DNA of 64,000 bases from Antedon bifida (Eukaryota; Echinodermata; Crinoidea; Comatulida; Antedonidae). The position numbers and the translations under genes were made by a program. The notes under the pieces are model-generated. The model saw nothing but the letters and a program-made list of their open reading frames with translations, was not told the origin of the DNA and searched no databases. The DNA lies in NCBI GenBank assembly GCA_963402885.1, contig OY727098.1, positions 17,222,717-17,286,716 on the forward strand, given 5' to 3'. Below, one piece after another: positions 1-12,838 of this stretch; within the stretch, counting starts at the first letter, position 1, and each line of letters starts with the position of its first letter.

Positions 1-72
1 CAAGCGATACGATCTCCGACGACGCTCGCGGCGCCGTCTTCTTACAAACGAATGGTTGAATTCAAACCATAA
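1..72 (+). CDS. possible terminal coding exon of an unidentified gene, cut by the window edge
   Basis: Frame 1 is open from base 1 to a TAA at 70-72 (23 codons: Gln-Ala-Ile-Arg-Ser-Pro at the start, Glu-Phe-Lys-Pro at the end). The first 50 bases are clearly richer in G+C and CpG than the AT-rich DNA after them, as coding DNA is elsewhere in this window. An AATAAA (71-76) overlaps the stop, so this could be the last exon of a gene lying mostly to the left. No domain is recognisable in 23 residues, and a short open stretch at an edge can arise by chance. Confidence 0.25.
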   Translation, partial: QAIRSPTTLAAPSSYKRMVEFKP

Positions 73-378
73 TAAACTGCAATGAAAGTGAAAATATATT
101 TTTAAAAAGTAGATATAAGTTCACAGGCTTATTTAACTTCACTGTAGAATACTGGAAATGGATTATTTTCTTGATAACATCAACATTATGAAGACAGTTA
201 AGTTTTTCCTTCCTTTTCTAACCCCAGACTTGTGGAACTATTTTAACATTTCTGTTATAAAATATATAAACACAAGAGGCAAAGAACATTAATTCTAAAC
301 CGCCCGGTGATATACTGAAATTTAATTAATTAATTTGAAACGATAAAGATGAGGAAATCTGTGAGAATGAGAAAAAGT

Positions 379-450
379 CGCCCCAACCGAGACTCGAACT
401 CGGACCGCCTGCTTGATATGCAGATGTCCTAACCATTAGACCACTGGGGC
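379..450 (-). tRNA. tRNA, anticodon AUC (Asp-like), copy 1
   Basis: The minus strand folds into a full cloverleaf: acceptor GCCCCAG/TTGGGGC (last pair G-T), D arm GTCT..AGGA, anticodon stem TCTGC/GCAGG, T arm CCGAG-TTCGAGT-CTCGG and discriminator G. The seven-base anticodon loop ATATCAA puts ATC at positions 34-36, which would read the Asp codon GAU. A run of five T lies just past the 3' end, as RNA polymerase III needs to stop. The body resembles the Glu/Asp tRNA family. Eukaryotic Asp tRNAs normally carry GUC, so this is either an odd decoder or a young tRNA pseudogene. Confidence 0.8.
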
Positions 451-726
451 TTTCATGGTATTGTTCGAACTCGATTGGATAACGACTCTTTAACATTCGC
501 GGCGTGGTACGGCGGAACAGCACTAGTCCTCAGTTGTACGCACGCGCAACAGAGATCAAATTGATACGCCCTCATCTTTCAGTATTTTTATTCACGAGGC
601 GGGATCTCCGAAGAGATACTTTTATATATATAAACATTAATTCTAAACCGCCCGGTGATATACTGAAATTTAATTAATTAATTTGAAACGATAAAGATGA
701 GGAAATCTGTGAGAATGAGAAAAAGT

Positions 727-798
727 CGCCCCAACCGAGACTCGAACTCGGACCGCCTGCTTGATATGCAGATGTCCTAACCATTAGACCACTGGGGC
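727..798 (-). tRNA. tRNA, anticodon AUC (Asp-like), copy 2
   Basis: This is identical over all 72 bases to the copy at 379-450, with the same stems, ATC anticodon, G discriminator and downstream T5 stop. The two genes lie in the two full units of the 348-bp tandem duplication. Identity of the tRNA bodies is expected from recent duplication and does not alone prove function. Confidence 0.8.
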
Positions 799-1036
799 TT
801 TCATGGTATTGTTCGAACTCGATTGGATAACGACTCTTTAACATTCTCGGCGTGGTACGGCGGAACAGCACTAGTCCTCAGTTGTACGCACGCGCAACAG
901 AGATCAAATTGATACGCCCTCATCTTTCAGTATTTTTATTCACGAGGCGGGATCTCCGAAGAGATACTTTTATATATATAAACACAAGAGGCAAAGAACA
1001 TTAATTCTAAACCGCCCGGTGATATACTGATGTTAT

Positions 1037-1065
1037 AAAATATATATATATATATATATATATAT
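1037..1065. repeat. (TA)n microsatellite
   Basis: A simple TA dinucleotide run of about 14 repeats lies immediately right of the tRNA duplication. Confidence 0.9.
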
Positions 1066-4000
1066 CTTTCAAACAGTAAATTAATTACATAGAAAAGAAT
1101 TTTGTTTCAAAATTCACCTGTTTCAACAGGAATTTCATATAGTTTCATATTATTCTGGTTGCCTTTAGGCTTGTTCTTATTTTCGCCGTTTAGGTTACAT
1201 TTAGGTTACGTCGTAATGACATTGAAATTCACTTCAGGTAGAAATTCAATTAGCAGCGGTTCTGATTGATCATCCTATGATCAAGATAACAGATACTACT
1301 GTATTTACCATTCAGTTTTTAGAACATACAAAATGTATTTTGATTAAGATACGAATCGATGAAAATGAACCGTAATGAAAACTAATTAAAGAAACGATCA
1401 AGGTGTTAATTTAAAAACTTATGTTTCATACCCTGGGATATATTGCAATGTAGATTGATGATGTTTTCGGCAGGTGCATTAACACGGTAGCTCACCTGAT
1501 ATTTGTATGGTAGCTTAATGATATAATGTCACTCTTTACCTGCAAACTCATGAGTGAAATGAAAATATGAAATTATCATAATTATACTTTCAGAACAATC
1601 GAACTAAGATTATCTATATATCAGTTGGAAAAAAGTAGCTTAATTGACAATTATCCACATCTATCAATCATAGTACTTTCCTTTCATTTCAGGGGAAAAT
1701 GGCAAAAGGCTTCCTATGTTCTAGAAGTGTTATCAGATAATCTATATTTTTTTGAAAACTCTTTTAACATGACCACAGTGCTCGTTTTGCCATTTTCCTC
1801 CTAATTGTGTCATGTTTGCTACCTAATGTGCTGTATCTCCACATTTGACAATATTTGACCAGTATCAAGGCAAATTCCGCAATACAGGTTCTCATGAGTA
1901 TCACATCTGGTGCCTGTGACATTTAATGTTAGATTAAGGCTTATGGTCTACGATACCAACCTTACATATTATGAAACATGGTACTGTATCAAGGTATTTC
2001 CTTTGATAAATTATAAAAAAAAGGTGCCGTAAATCGGTTAATCCAAAGCCAATGTTGAAGATTTATACATTAAATCTTCAAATACGTTCCATTACAATGA
2101 ATTTTATGCTATTGAACTTTTAAATAACAACATGCTGTGATATTCAGGAAAGGAAAATAAAGTCATCTATTTCTATAAGAAAAACCAACTGGAGAAGATT
2201 TCACATATTTTCGCAAATTACGACTAGACCAAGAACAGAACTTTCAAAACGGTGACAACAATGAAGTCAGCATTATCTAGACAAAACACAGTAACTAACT
2301 TTGATGGTTTGTATACAAAGAAACAACATTAATGTATCTATATATTGATGATGTGTTATATTTGGTATATGCATCTTTAATCACATGAACTGCTATAACA
2401 GCTAGGCTAATTTATACAAATGATTGTATCATGTATTCGCAACTTCAATGTTTCTAAATGATTTACTTTATGAATCTGAAATAAATGCGTTCAGAGTGCC
2501 TATTGAGAACCCATATTTTACCAGAATCTTAATATATTTGATAAAATCCTATACTAATTATGTGAGCATCTACTCAAATCGGTCAATCAGTTATGAAGCA
2601 CAGATTCCCTTCATACATCAAAGCTAGCGAGTGAATGCCAGAGGCAAAAAAGACATTAGTCACGAAAATAATTTCATCGGAATATTGTAGGTTTTTTCTT
2701 AAAATGGATTGCAAACGGAATTTAAAGAATGATGTAGTGTGTATCATCGTTCATAAAAAGGTGCTAGATTAATAATGATAAAAAAGTTTCATTTGAACAC
2801 AAAAACATTTATACCGACCGAAGAGCAACAGAGATTTGGTTTTCTTTTTCTTTCTTTTTTTTAATGGCTCTTTCATTAGCTTTCAGTAAAGTAAGCAAGA
2901 TATGAAATTTAGCTCAAGGAACTTTATATTCAAACTGTTCTACTACACTTTAATTAAGAACTAAACGGTCAAATGTTCTTATTTTTAGACAGTTCCAGCT
3001 TAGTTTTGTCTCACAATATTAAAGCAATTTGTATTACAGCTTAAATTTGTTTACCGTTAATCTTTTGTCGATTTAAGTGTGCAATGCATTAACACATTTT
3101 ATTTTTTGTGTAAGTGATGGTCCTCCGTCTCAAAAGGACCGGTTTGAATATATTTTAAAAAACAATTATATTTTCTAAGTAGGTAAGTTAATTCATTGTC
3201 ATTTGTAAAAATATAAAAAACATTTACATTGAAATAAATTGAACGGTTTCGGCTAACAACAAATAAATAGAACTTAAACTACAACGACTCAAAGCCTTAA
3301 CATATCAAAATGTTCTAATTCAAATCGCTTTTAATCTGGTGTCCGACTTTCAGAATGTATAAAGGTGCTCAGCTAAAGTGGTATTCACGCTTTTACCGTT
3401 TCACGGAATGGAACATATTTTTTTTTAAATAAAATGGAAAATCGTCAGTAACGGTGGTATAGCTTAACGAATATCTAAAGTACCAGCTAAATGTCGTTGA
3501 GAAAACCTTTATTCTGACTATATATTGTACTGTGTAATGTACAGCATTACTATTGTTCACGTAATTTAAGTACTTTCTATTCTAAGCAAATTACAGTTAT
3601 AGTTTCTATTTCTTCAAGCAATAAATAAAAAATAAATCAAAACAACCTTGAAATATAGGCAATTAAAAACGAGCTATGAGACAAATTTGAAATTGAACTT
3701 GAACGAATGTGAAAGTCATTTAATTCGAATCTATAAAAGATTAAGTAAGCTATATACAATTCCATTTAATTTGACGTCTTAAATTAGCGGGAACAAATTA
3801 AGTTGGTCAGTTCTAGAACGTATAGTCAGGAATAGGCTTAACTTTCGAAGTAAGTCGTCTTCGGACTGGGTTTTTGCACGTATATCTTTAACACGTCCCT
3901 ATTTTAAGAAAGTGGGCTGCATGTGATAAGCTAGAAAGTGGTGGCGTACTTCAGCGAAGTGAAGACTATAAACAAAACAGGTCAACAAGTTACCACGTTC

Positions 4001-5629
4001 TACTTCAATTACCACATAACTGCAATTAAATTAATTGAATAAAACAAAAAGAAACAAATTAACTAATTTGACGATAATGCAAATAATGTAAGCACTAGCC
4101 GCTCAGTCACTATGTGATTACTTTACATAACGCAATCATAATTCAAAAAAACAATTCATAAATCAATGTTATGTTAACAATACACACATCTACTATACTT
4201 TACGAATCTTTCAACTATTCATAGTAAACTTTCTCTCTTCAAAATAAATATAACGTTTTCTTCCTAATTGATATAGTATCGATTTCTTAACGTTTTCTGA
4301 CATTTTGAATTATTCTATAACTCTACAGAGAAAATAATCTTCGTAGTAATTGATGGATACTTTAGATTTGAAGCCCTTTTTCCTATCTCCTCCACACAAG
4401 ATAGAAATTGGTGTATCTGCAGCATAATCAATAAATATAAAAACGATATTTTAAATTGTTTCTGACAGGTAAAATCATCTTTTAACGCGAGTTTATGTTT
4501 TGTCGATCGTGGTCGGCGGCGCCACGCCAATCAACTTCTGCAGTTTGTCTTGTTGAAACTTGTGAAAAAGAGAAGGATTGTTTACAGACGAGTATCGACA
4601 AACGCTTGGTATGTAATTCAAATCATTAATACTTGGATATACGCTGTCACAAATGATATCTAGAACCGTAAATTAAATTACATCTTAATAAGTTTAACTA
4701 GATTGTTCTTTCTGCACTAAATAACATTACTCTAATTCTTCTTATGTATTACATCTTAACAGTCATTGTGGCTTCTTTTATAGATCACAGAAAAAGAGTA
4801 GAAGATATTAATTTCAATAGACAAAAAGAAACCCTTTGTTATAAATGTATGCTCTTACACCGTTCACTTCCGGTTTATAATTGTTTTCTTGCTTAATGCA
4901 TTGTATTTCATAAGGCTGGATCTTAAGTTATCGAGCTAAAACAATATTTCATTTAGAAATATCTTGTATTTTATCTTTCTTTTTTTATCTTTAACCTTAG
5001 TAAACTTCTACAATAACACTGCACTGTTTTCTAAAATGAAAACAAAAATGAAAAACTCACAAAGGGATTGTTCTTTCTGTGTAAAATATTTTAAAACGAG
5101 ATAGATGATAATGATGATCATGTATAATGAAAGTAAATATGTTTTAACGATGTTTGGAAACAAAAAGGTTATTTAGACCTAACGTCGTTGTATTAACATT
5201 GAAAACTTTTTTTGTAAGTGTATAGAAAAATATAAGAAAATTAATGAAATACGGAATTAAAAAATGTAAAAATGTTACTGATGAATTGTAACGACATTTG
5301 GAATTAACAAAAATGTGTTAAATAATACGATTTTATGTAATGACATGACAGCAAATATAAATGTGAATAAAAATGGTGTTTGAGCCACAAAAGAGAAAAA
5401 AAAAACACTGCAAGGCTTCGTCATGTTAATTATCACTCAAACGTTGATCCTCGTCCTGTTATTACGATAAAAAAAAACTGGGCAACAAATGCTTCCGTCT
5501 AATTATCCCACCTCCTCGCCCTACCTTTTACTACTTTTCGTTCATATCGTTTCCTTCTGCACTATATACGCCATTACATTGATCGCGATTCCTTGGACGC
5601 AACGCAAGAACGATACGCACTGCAAAAAA
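1066..5629. other. AT-rich intergenic stretch, no gene recognised
   Basis: I see no exon chain with splice signals, RNA gene or clear transposon end here. Open frames are short and AT-driven. A small GC-richer patch at about 4500-4560 (GGTCGGCGGCGCC) is the only compositional feature and has no supporting gene structure. Confidence 0.5.
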
Positions 5630-5680
5630 TGACCAATCACGACGCAGTGAATTACCTGAACTGTCGTTTGTGATTGGTCA
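5630..5680. promoter_or_regulatory. perfect inverted pair of CCAAT boxes
   Basis: TGACCAATCAC at 5630-5640 is followed by its exact reverse complement GTGATTGGTCA at 5670-5680, with 29 bases between. CCAAT with these flanks is the known binding site of NF-Y, and paired sites are common in animal promoters. No gene start was recognised next to it, so the promoter reading is inference. It could equally be the ends of a small foldback element. Confidence 0.4.
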
Positions 5681-8331
5681 ACTCACTTGTTATGCGCCTT
5701 ACGTCGCTTCACTACTGTTATATTATAACGTACGAAAATATATTCTGAGTTCATACAATACAATACGTCATAACAATCGTGTAGTGAATTATAGACCACT
5801 TCACATACGCCAATTGACCCAGATCTATTGAATTAAAAATAATATTATTTTCATGAGATTATAGTATATAAAACGTATAGCAAATGATGTTTTTGCAATC
5901 GAATACAGGTTACAGCCTTATAAATTAGCGTTCTAACGCCTCAGGCAATCAAGCGAGAAACTTTTCTTTTCTTTCATACTCAGTATAGAGAATGACATGA
6001 GAGGCATGCAAGACATCTATATCGTTATTATCTATTATTTTCTATCGTTTACAGTTAATGTCTTTTTTTACAACTTGTTTTTATGTTGGAGCTCTAATTG
6101 CTAAGAGTAGGTCTACCCAATAAAACACTATAAAACGTCCACTTTATAAAGAAATTTCCGCAGAACTGGGCTTTTTGTCGCCATCCAATATTGTGTTTAA
6201 TTCAATTTTGATAGCAAAATGTAATGTAAGCCCACATTTTTACTATTTTTCGACACTGTATGTATAATATGTGCAGTATCGAGGCAAATTATGTACAGTC
6301 TCACATGTGACACCTGTATCATAGGCCATACAGCAAAACTCAACTTAATTTTTACAATACAATCCCCACATTTGATACATACGTTTTGTTTTGATTTATT
6401 TCGATAGCATACATAATGAAAACAAACACAGATGAGAAGAAACAAGGAACGTAATCATTTGTTTGGTACCATGGATAGCCCTGTAAATCCACTCTTCCCC
6501 ACCCGGCTCTTCCCAAAAAATGGGGGAAGCGGAATTGCAACAACAACCAGACAATGACATACAATTGAGTTAATTTGCATACTATAATATCAAACACAAT
6601 TAAGTATAAAGAAACATACAATTCTTCAATTTACATGAAAATGAATACAATCGCCTTGTGGCGGAGTATTTTGTATTACATATTAAGTGTCAATAAGCTG
6701 AGAGGCTATAATTTCATTATGTTACGACCACGATAGTTGTTAGTTATCAAAAATAGCAAAATCTAACTCTCATAAATTCAAGCAATGGAGAATAAACATG
6801 AACGACATATAACAGCCAAAATTGGAAGAAATGCTTTCTTTTTTACTAATAAAAAAAAACTTGTACCAAACTAGACGACGACTGCCCAGGGAAATGTTGA
6901 ATGTGAACGACGTCATGTAGGCCCATGGCAATTCTTATTCAACATTTCAATCGATGTTAGGGTTAACTGTTGATTATTTTTGCTGGAGGACATAATTGCA
7001 GCTAAACATTGCTTTTTAATATCCATTTCCAATAACACGAAGATGCTTTGGCAACCCACTAAATGCCGACTGGACGAATTCTGTCAAAGTTGATATTCGC
7101 AACAAAGTTTAATGCAGTCAAGTAGATGTGAATTGCGTAAGACGCTGCATGCTCTGCTGTAATGCGTATGGTGCATTTTTTTTTGACGATCAAGGAATTA
7201 TATCAAACTAAATTGTATTAGTTATAAGTTATCATCAATAATCATTTATATAGCGCTAGAAACACTATTTTGTTTGGTAGTTTTTCCAACCAGAACTTGA
7301 AATGTACGCCTGATATCTCTTTTATTGTTTTTGTACAAATTACACCCTTTCTCTATACTTCAAAATTCATTCCGGTATGAGAACTTTAAAGATAATTGAG
7401 CCAATAACACCGCCGATGGCGATGACGCGGTCACTCTACTCAAAAGATATTCACCGCGTACATTAAGTTATTTGCATTTGTATAAATATTCAGAATAAAT
7501 TATAGGATTCAGAATAATTATATGTAATGAATTTATCATTAAATCATTTTCAAAATTGTTAGTCGTGTATGTACTTCTAAATGCGAAGGATTTAATGGCT
7601 ATATTTTAATCGAGAGTATGATCAATGTTCATATCAGTATTTACTATTATGTGTAATATTAGTACCGATTTATAAAATATGGAAATTACAGATTGAGATG
7701 CAATTTTGAGTTTATTTAGCTATTTAAATTTACTTCATTAGTCCTAAATATAATATTTTACGTGTAATATTTTTTTTTTAATTGCAACAATATTCCCACA
7801 TTGTACATGCCTATTTTGGAATTTGGAATTAGTGGTAATATATTTTTGTTAGTTTCCCTTTCATTTATTTGGGGTTAGGTACGTAGCTTTTTTTTTTATT
7901 GAATTTCATTCTTCTGAGGTCTTAGCTCATTGTCATAAGAGATTTCTTAATAAAATGATTGACATAATAATTAATGCCAATTTCAATGATAAGAAAGTCA
8001 ATGAAATCAAAATTGTCCTCCTTTTGAATCTGTAAAAGTTGTTCGATATCATAATAACAATCCACAATTTACGTAAGACCGTTTCTGTCAAAATGAGTGA
8101 ATACTTGCACCACGCCACAACTCTTATTGATCGAAACCATTAACCAATTGCTGACTTGCATTATTGAAAACCATGTAAATGTTAGATACATCTCACAGAA
8201 TGCTCGGAATTGTGTACACAGTTTGCAAGTTAATATTGGAGAACAATTGCAGAGGGCCAACATAGAGGACAAAACCCGAAGGTAGCAATGCCATATACAT
8301 GACTGCAGTCGCGTGCTCAAGTTAGTGTTTA
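5681..8331. other. intergenic stretch, no gene recognised
   Basis: AT-rich, with only short open frames that show no domain, no codon bias and no matching splice-site pairs. I see nothing I can support as a feature. Confidence 0.5.
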
Positions 8332-8385
8332 CCTACCGACCGACCAACCGACCGACCAATCGACCGACCAACCGACCGACCGACA
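8332..8385. repeat. ACCG-type tetranucleotide microsatellite
   Basis: About 13 units of ACCG/ACCA/ATCG type (CGACCAACCGACCG and variants). Read on the minus strand it gives a Val-Gly-Arg-Leu repeat that is only a translation of the microsatellite. Confidence 0.9.
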
Positions 8386-8456
8386 TAATGAGCTTGTAAT
8401 GTAAAAACAGAACAGAATACGTTGTCATTACGCCAATAACATATACGACCACAGCT

Positions 8457-8628
8457 ACATTCATCAGGTTCAATACAACATTCATCAAGTTCAATATAAC
8501 ATTCATCAGGTTCAATACAACATTCTTCAGATTCAATATAACATTCCTCAGGTTCAATACAACATTCTTCAGATTAAATATAACATTCATCAGGTTCAAT
8601 ACAACATTCATCAGGTTCAATACAACAT
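8457..8628. repeat. 20-bp minisatellite
   Basis: Roughly nine tandem copies of a 20-bp unit close to ACATTCATCAGGTTCAATAC, with alternating variants (CATCAAG, CTTCAGA, CCTCAGG). The alternation suggests an older 40-bp dimer. The minus-strand open frame (Asn-Val-Val-Leu-Asn-Leu repeats) is a by-product of a unit whose length keeps the frame open. Confidence 0.9.
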
Positions 8629-8639
8629 ATTGTAAGAAC

Positions 8640-11241
8640 TTATTTATTTCAACTTTTTTTATAAATATTATTACAGCAAGAGAGACAGACAAACATTTTA
8701 TTTTAAAGCATAATGACTTAGTTCCATAACCAGGCAAGAATTTGGTAAAAGAAGATTGAAAGAAGTCGAAACACATTGTCTTATACCTTATTTACAATTC
8801 TTACCACGTCTGTTTCATATCATATCGTTTCTAATTGAAACATCTCATTAAGAACAGACACTAATAACATTGGCATATATTATTGAACGAAAATTATTTT
8901 TGTTTAACCTTTTAGAAGATATATTATTGCTGTTTTTGTGTCCTGCATCGATAATCTCGCCATGTAATGAGTTTTATAACTTTGCATTTTGTTTCTTGAT
9001 TAACATCAAAATATACAATTACACAGTGTTGAATTAATCATAATTGTAAAACATATTTATGACAGTAGAAAGTTCGTTAAACGAAAACTATTGTTTAACT
9101 GTATACAAACTATTTTGTGAATGGAACATGATAACATTATACATGCCTGTTTTTATAGTTCTTTTATTTCTTTATCGTAACATTCCATTTTATATACTCA
9201 GTAGTAGTAATATTATTGGATAAATTAAATGTCATTCATCCTCTGACAGACAGGTTAGCGAATGTACAACTGTTAATGACGTCATTTTACTAAATTAAAT
9301 TGACGATAACATTAATTTGAATCAGATGTACATCGAAGAGTATACGATGAATGTTGACTAACGTCATTTTAAATGATGTCCAAAGGTAGATGATTAACTT
9401 GTTAAAGTGTTGCGTTATGTACATTATGTCAATTGTCAGTGTCGGTCATGAGTATTTGCATTCTCAACAACTAAGTATACACCTGTTTTCATCCAGTCAA
9501 CATTCACGCCTACTGTATACGCACTTACCTGCAAACGATCTAGAAATGGAAACATTCCTGTTGAAACTAGCAACGAATGTTTGTTTTCGATTGTCAACAC
9601 TTATTTTCACGAATTAATAATGAATGTATATTGATATCATGTCATCTAATACTGTCGTAAATTGATAGATGACGTTTTAAAGAAGAATTATTAATGAGTC
9701 TGTCCGGATGGGTTGATCTAGTAACCGTATTAACATTATTACCACTCTATATTGAAAATGTGTCTGGAAAAAGGGTGCATGGTATGTAGATGTATTGCTT
9801 GTTCAAGCAAGGCAATCTAATTGTTTCAAGTAATTGGCGCAATAAATTAGACATGAACATCTAATGATACATAAAGCACCAACTTGATAAAGCAAACAGT
9901 TTTTTTTAATGACATGGTTAATTATCCCATGGTTCTTGAAATTGTAACAGATATTTTTCCATTTTCAGCCAGTTTACTGGTTGTTGGACCAGTGTCAAAT
10001 TATAAAGTTATGATAATAATAAAAAAAAAATTACGTTGAGTAACTTCTTGCCAATAAGTATAACCTGATTTGCAACGAAACATGATGTAAACTAAATACA
10101 TAGTAGTTGTTATAGTATTATATTTGAAATGACATCGATCAAAGAATTGGAAGTGTGTACAAAAATACATACGTTTTTATACGGTAATCATTGACAGATT
10201 CTTGCTAGCAAAAAGCAAACAGTGTATCACGGATACCACACGGGCATGTCAAGCACTTCACCACGCCAAAGAATCTTTCCGTAGATGACATCTAATCATT
10301 TACTTTTAGTAAAGTGGTTCTGTGTTCATTTATTAATTTGTTCGTTTGCTCTCTTCAAATAGGTTCTTGTACATTTTCAATCACTATCTATATTAGTCAT
10401 CGATTCAAATGTTTTTGAATATTGTATGATTAATTGTGAAAATTACTTTTGGAGAATTTTAAATTAGGTCACATAGCATCAGTAATATAGAGTTTTGGAG
10501 AACAAAATCAAAACGATGAAATGACAACGAATTCGGCATACTGTATGAGGAATTCGTAGAGAACTACATGGTGAAGAGGCCAATTATCAAATTTGAAAAG
10601 TACTGTGATTATGAAGTTTAGTAACAAAGTCAAAGTAAATTTGAATAATTTATTTTTTCACATTATGTTTTGTTTGTTACTTTGGAAAGTGTAGATTATG
10701 ATATTTGGATATTAAGACAAGTTATTAAGAAATGCTACATGAATGTATTGTTTACCCTTGGGCTGTCTAAAATGAAAGACTGTTTTTCCAGAAAGTCTGG
10801 GTTTTTTATTACAATTTCAACAGTATAGGAACGAATGTGGAACATTAAAACCTTACGAAAACGATGGTTTCAGGAGAGATTTGACGGTTTGTAGGTACGG
10901 TCTTCCTAATATCAAATAAGTACAGATCTCTGAATTAATCGTCGTCATAAGAATGCTTGAAAAAAGGCAACTTAGTCTATTTTAATTCAAGATATTTCGA
11001 GAGGGCGACATTCAGTAAAGATGTTTTAATGCCATAGGCCTAAAATAAACAACTATTAATTGAACTATTTAAAACATTCTTACGAATTTACTCTCAATAC
11101 CTGTGATGACACTGCATACAAATACCTCAACATAATAAAATAGAGTATGTAATTGTGCAAGATAGCTAAAATAGACGGTTGAAATAGGGACAATATGCAC
11201 AGAAAACTATAAGAATTCCGTACATTTCAAATATTATTCCC
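8640..11241. other. intergenic stretch, no gene recognised
   Basis: AT-rich with no supported exon, RNA gene or repeat family. The short open frame at 9390-9617 has no recognisable domain. Confidence 0.5.
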
Positions 11242-11282
11242 TACATTTTCCGGTGACGAGAGCCTGTTCACCGGAAAATGTA
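11242..11282. other. perfect 15-bp hairpin
   Basis: TACATTTTCCGGTGA at 11242-11256 is followed, after an 11-base loop, by its exact complement TCACCGGAAAATGTA at 11268-11282. The stem holds CCGGTGA, unusual in such AT-rich surroundings. No transposon ends or gene flank it. It could be a small foldback remnant or a structured RNA element. The stem is too short for a typical microRNA precursor. Confidence 0.55.
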
Positions 11283-12838
11283 TAGTAAAAAACAAATATT
11301 ATCAAACGGAAGGCACTACAGTATGTTATACATTCAAATAAATGTGAATGAATCAATCATGAATCACAATGATAAGGAATAAATGTAATGTAAGTTGAAA
11401 TAAATTACCAATAAAGCTTTATTTGCTATTACAGTCTTCTTTATAAAAGAAGATATTTATTTTAATAGTGCTTATTATGGAGTGGTTTTTAGATAATTCA
11501 CGATATCGAACAACGTTTCGTCTTGCTGATTAAATACGTTGTCAATGTTCTTTTAGTATACATTATTTAATTTACGAAAATAAATCATAATGGTACTTTA
11601 GATATATACTAGCTTTATTTAATAACGTTGTATTTTATCAGGACTTTTTTCAAAAACCTAAGTACATAATATGGTTTTAACTCGAAAACTGATACGCCAT
11701 GGATAATGTATAGTGAATTTGATGATCGTTAAATCACGAAGGAAATAGCTGTTGCATTCTTAACTGTCAACCGCATTGGTAAAATCAATTTAAGACTTAT
11801 CAATTGTTGCATCAAATATAACATGTCCAGGCCTACTTTGTATAATTGCAGCTAACTTATTCCTCTATCTGAAAACAGCGTTCCGCTTTAAACTGATTGT
11901 TCAAATCACCGCAGGTAACTTTTCAGATATCATGTTCGAAACAGAGCTTAATCAGACTTTTAACAAAAATTGACCGGGTTTAAAGTGAAAATGTACGCAA
12001 ACGAAAAAGAAAAAACAATTATAGTATATAGAATGTTCATATAGTGAGTGATTGAAGAGTGGATTGGTTACTTTGTATGTGCCAATCTATTGGCTATTGA
12101 TTACTATATGAAATAAGAAGAACTAATGGCATATTATCGTGTAATATTATTTAATGTGATCGAAGTCACTGACCAAAGTATGATTCACAATCAATCTGAT
12201 GGAGATTGATGACTGGAGGTGTGAAATCTTTACACACATAGATGGACATATCTAACGATTCTCCCTCGGCTGTTTAATAGCTACGGTAAATGAGGGATGT
12301 TGCACAAGTAGGCTAATTAGAGAACGTACATGGCCTATTATAGACTGTAACTTTATAATCTACAAGCTTTGGTGTAAGTTACGGTTAGAAAGGTCATCTA
12401 CACAGGCCTATAATTATCACGTCTTCTTGGCTCAATACACAAAATGTAGAGTGGTAAGTTACGTTTAGCCGTAGGTCAGTGAGCATTATTTAAAAAAAAT
12501 ATTATAAAACACTCAGCATACGAATAAACTATTTCACATGCTATTCGGTAATAAAAAAAATAGGAAATAGTAAGCCACTTCGTTCATCATTTTGATGGCA
12601 ACCCTTAGTGTTATGCCCTGCGATCTTACCTACGTCATGTTAAATCTTACTGCTGCTATTTTATCTATCTTTGTTTCTCTAGGCCCAGCTGTTTTATAGA
12701 AGATTAATCAGTCATTATTTGAATTCAATCATTTGTCCCACCCCCTTTCCGTCCCCTTGAGTACAGCAGTATCCTAATTCTGTCCATCATCTTGTGTTTA
12801 GTGTGAACTAGTATTGACTCTCTCGTAAATAAGAACAT
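11283..12838. other. intergenic stretch, no gene recognised
   Basis: AT-rich DNA with no supported feature on either strand. Confidence 0.5.

Larger units (their letters stand above)
287..1030. repeat. 348-bp tandem duplication carrying a tRNA gene (two full copies plus a partial third)
   Basis: Two nearly identical units lie head to tail with a 348-bp offset (for example 377 matches 725). A third, partial copy of the unit start runs to about 1030. Each unit holds one tRNA gene on the minus strand and identical flanks on both sides. I saw one base difference in the flank (GCGG at about 497 versus TCGG at about 845) and a short junction difference (a piece reading ACACAAGAGGCAAAG is missing from one junction). 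Such near-identity suggests a recent duplication or homogenisation. Confidence 0.9.

Noticed and set aside
326-871. Two identical 65-codon minus-strand frames
   Set aside because: They are translations across the tRNA genes and flanks of the 348-bp duplication.
6352-6621. 89-codon minus-strand frame with a Gly-Arg-rich middle
   Set aside because: No domain, no splice partner and no conservation clue.
8333-8776. 147-codon minus-strand frame with Asn-Val-Val-Leu repeats
   Set aside because: It is the translation of a tetranucleotide microsatellite and a 20-bp minisatellite.
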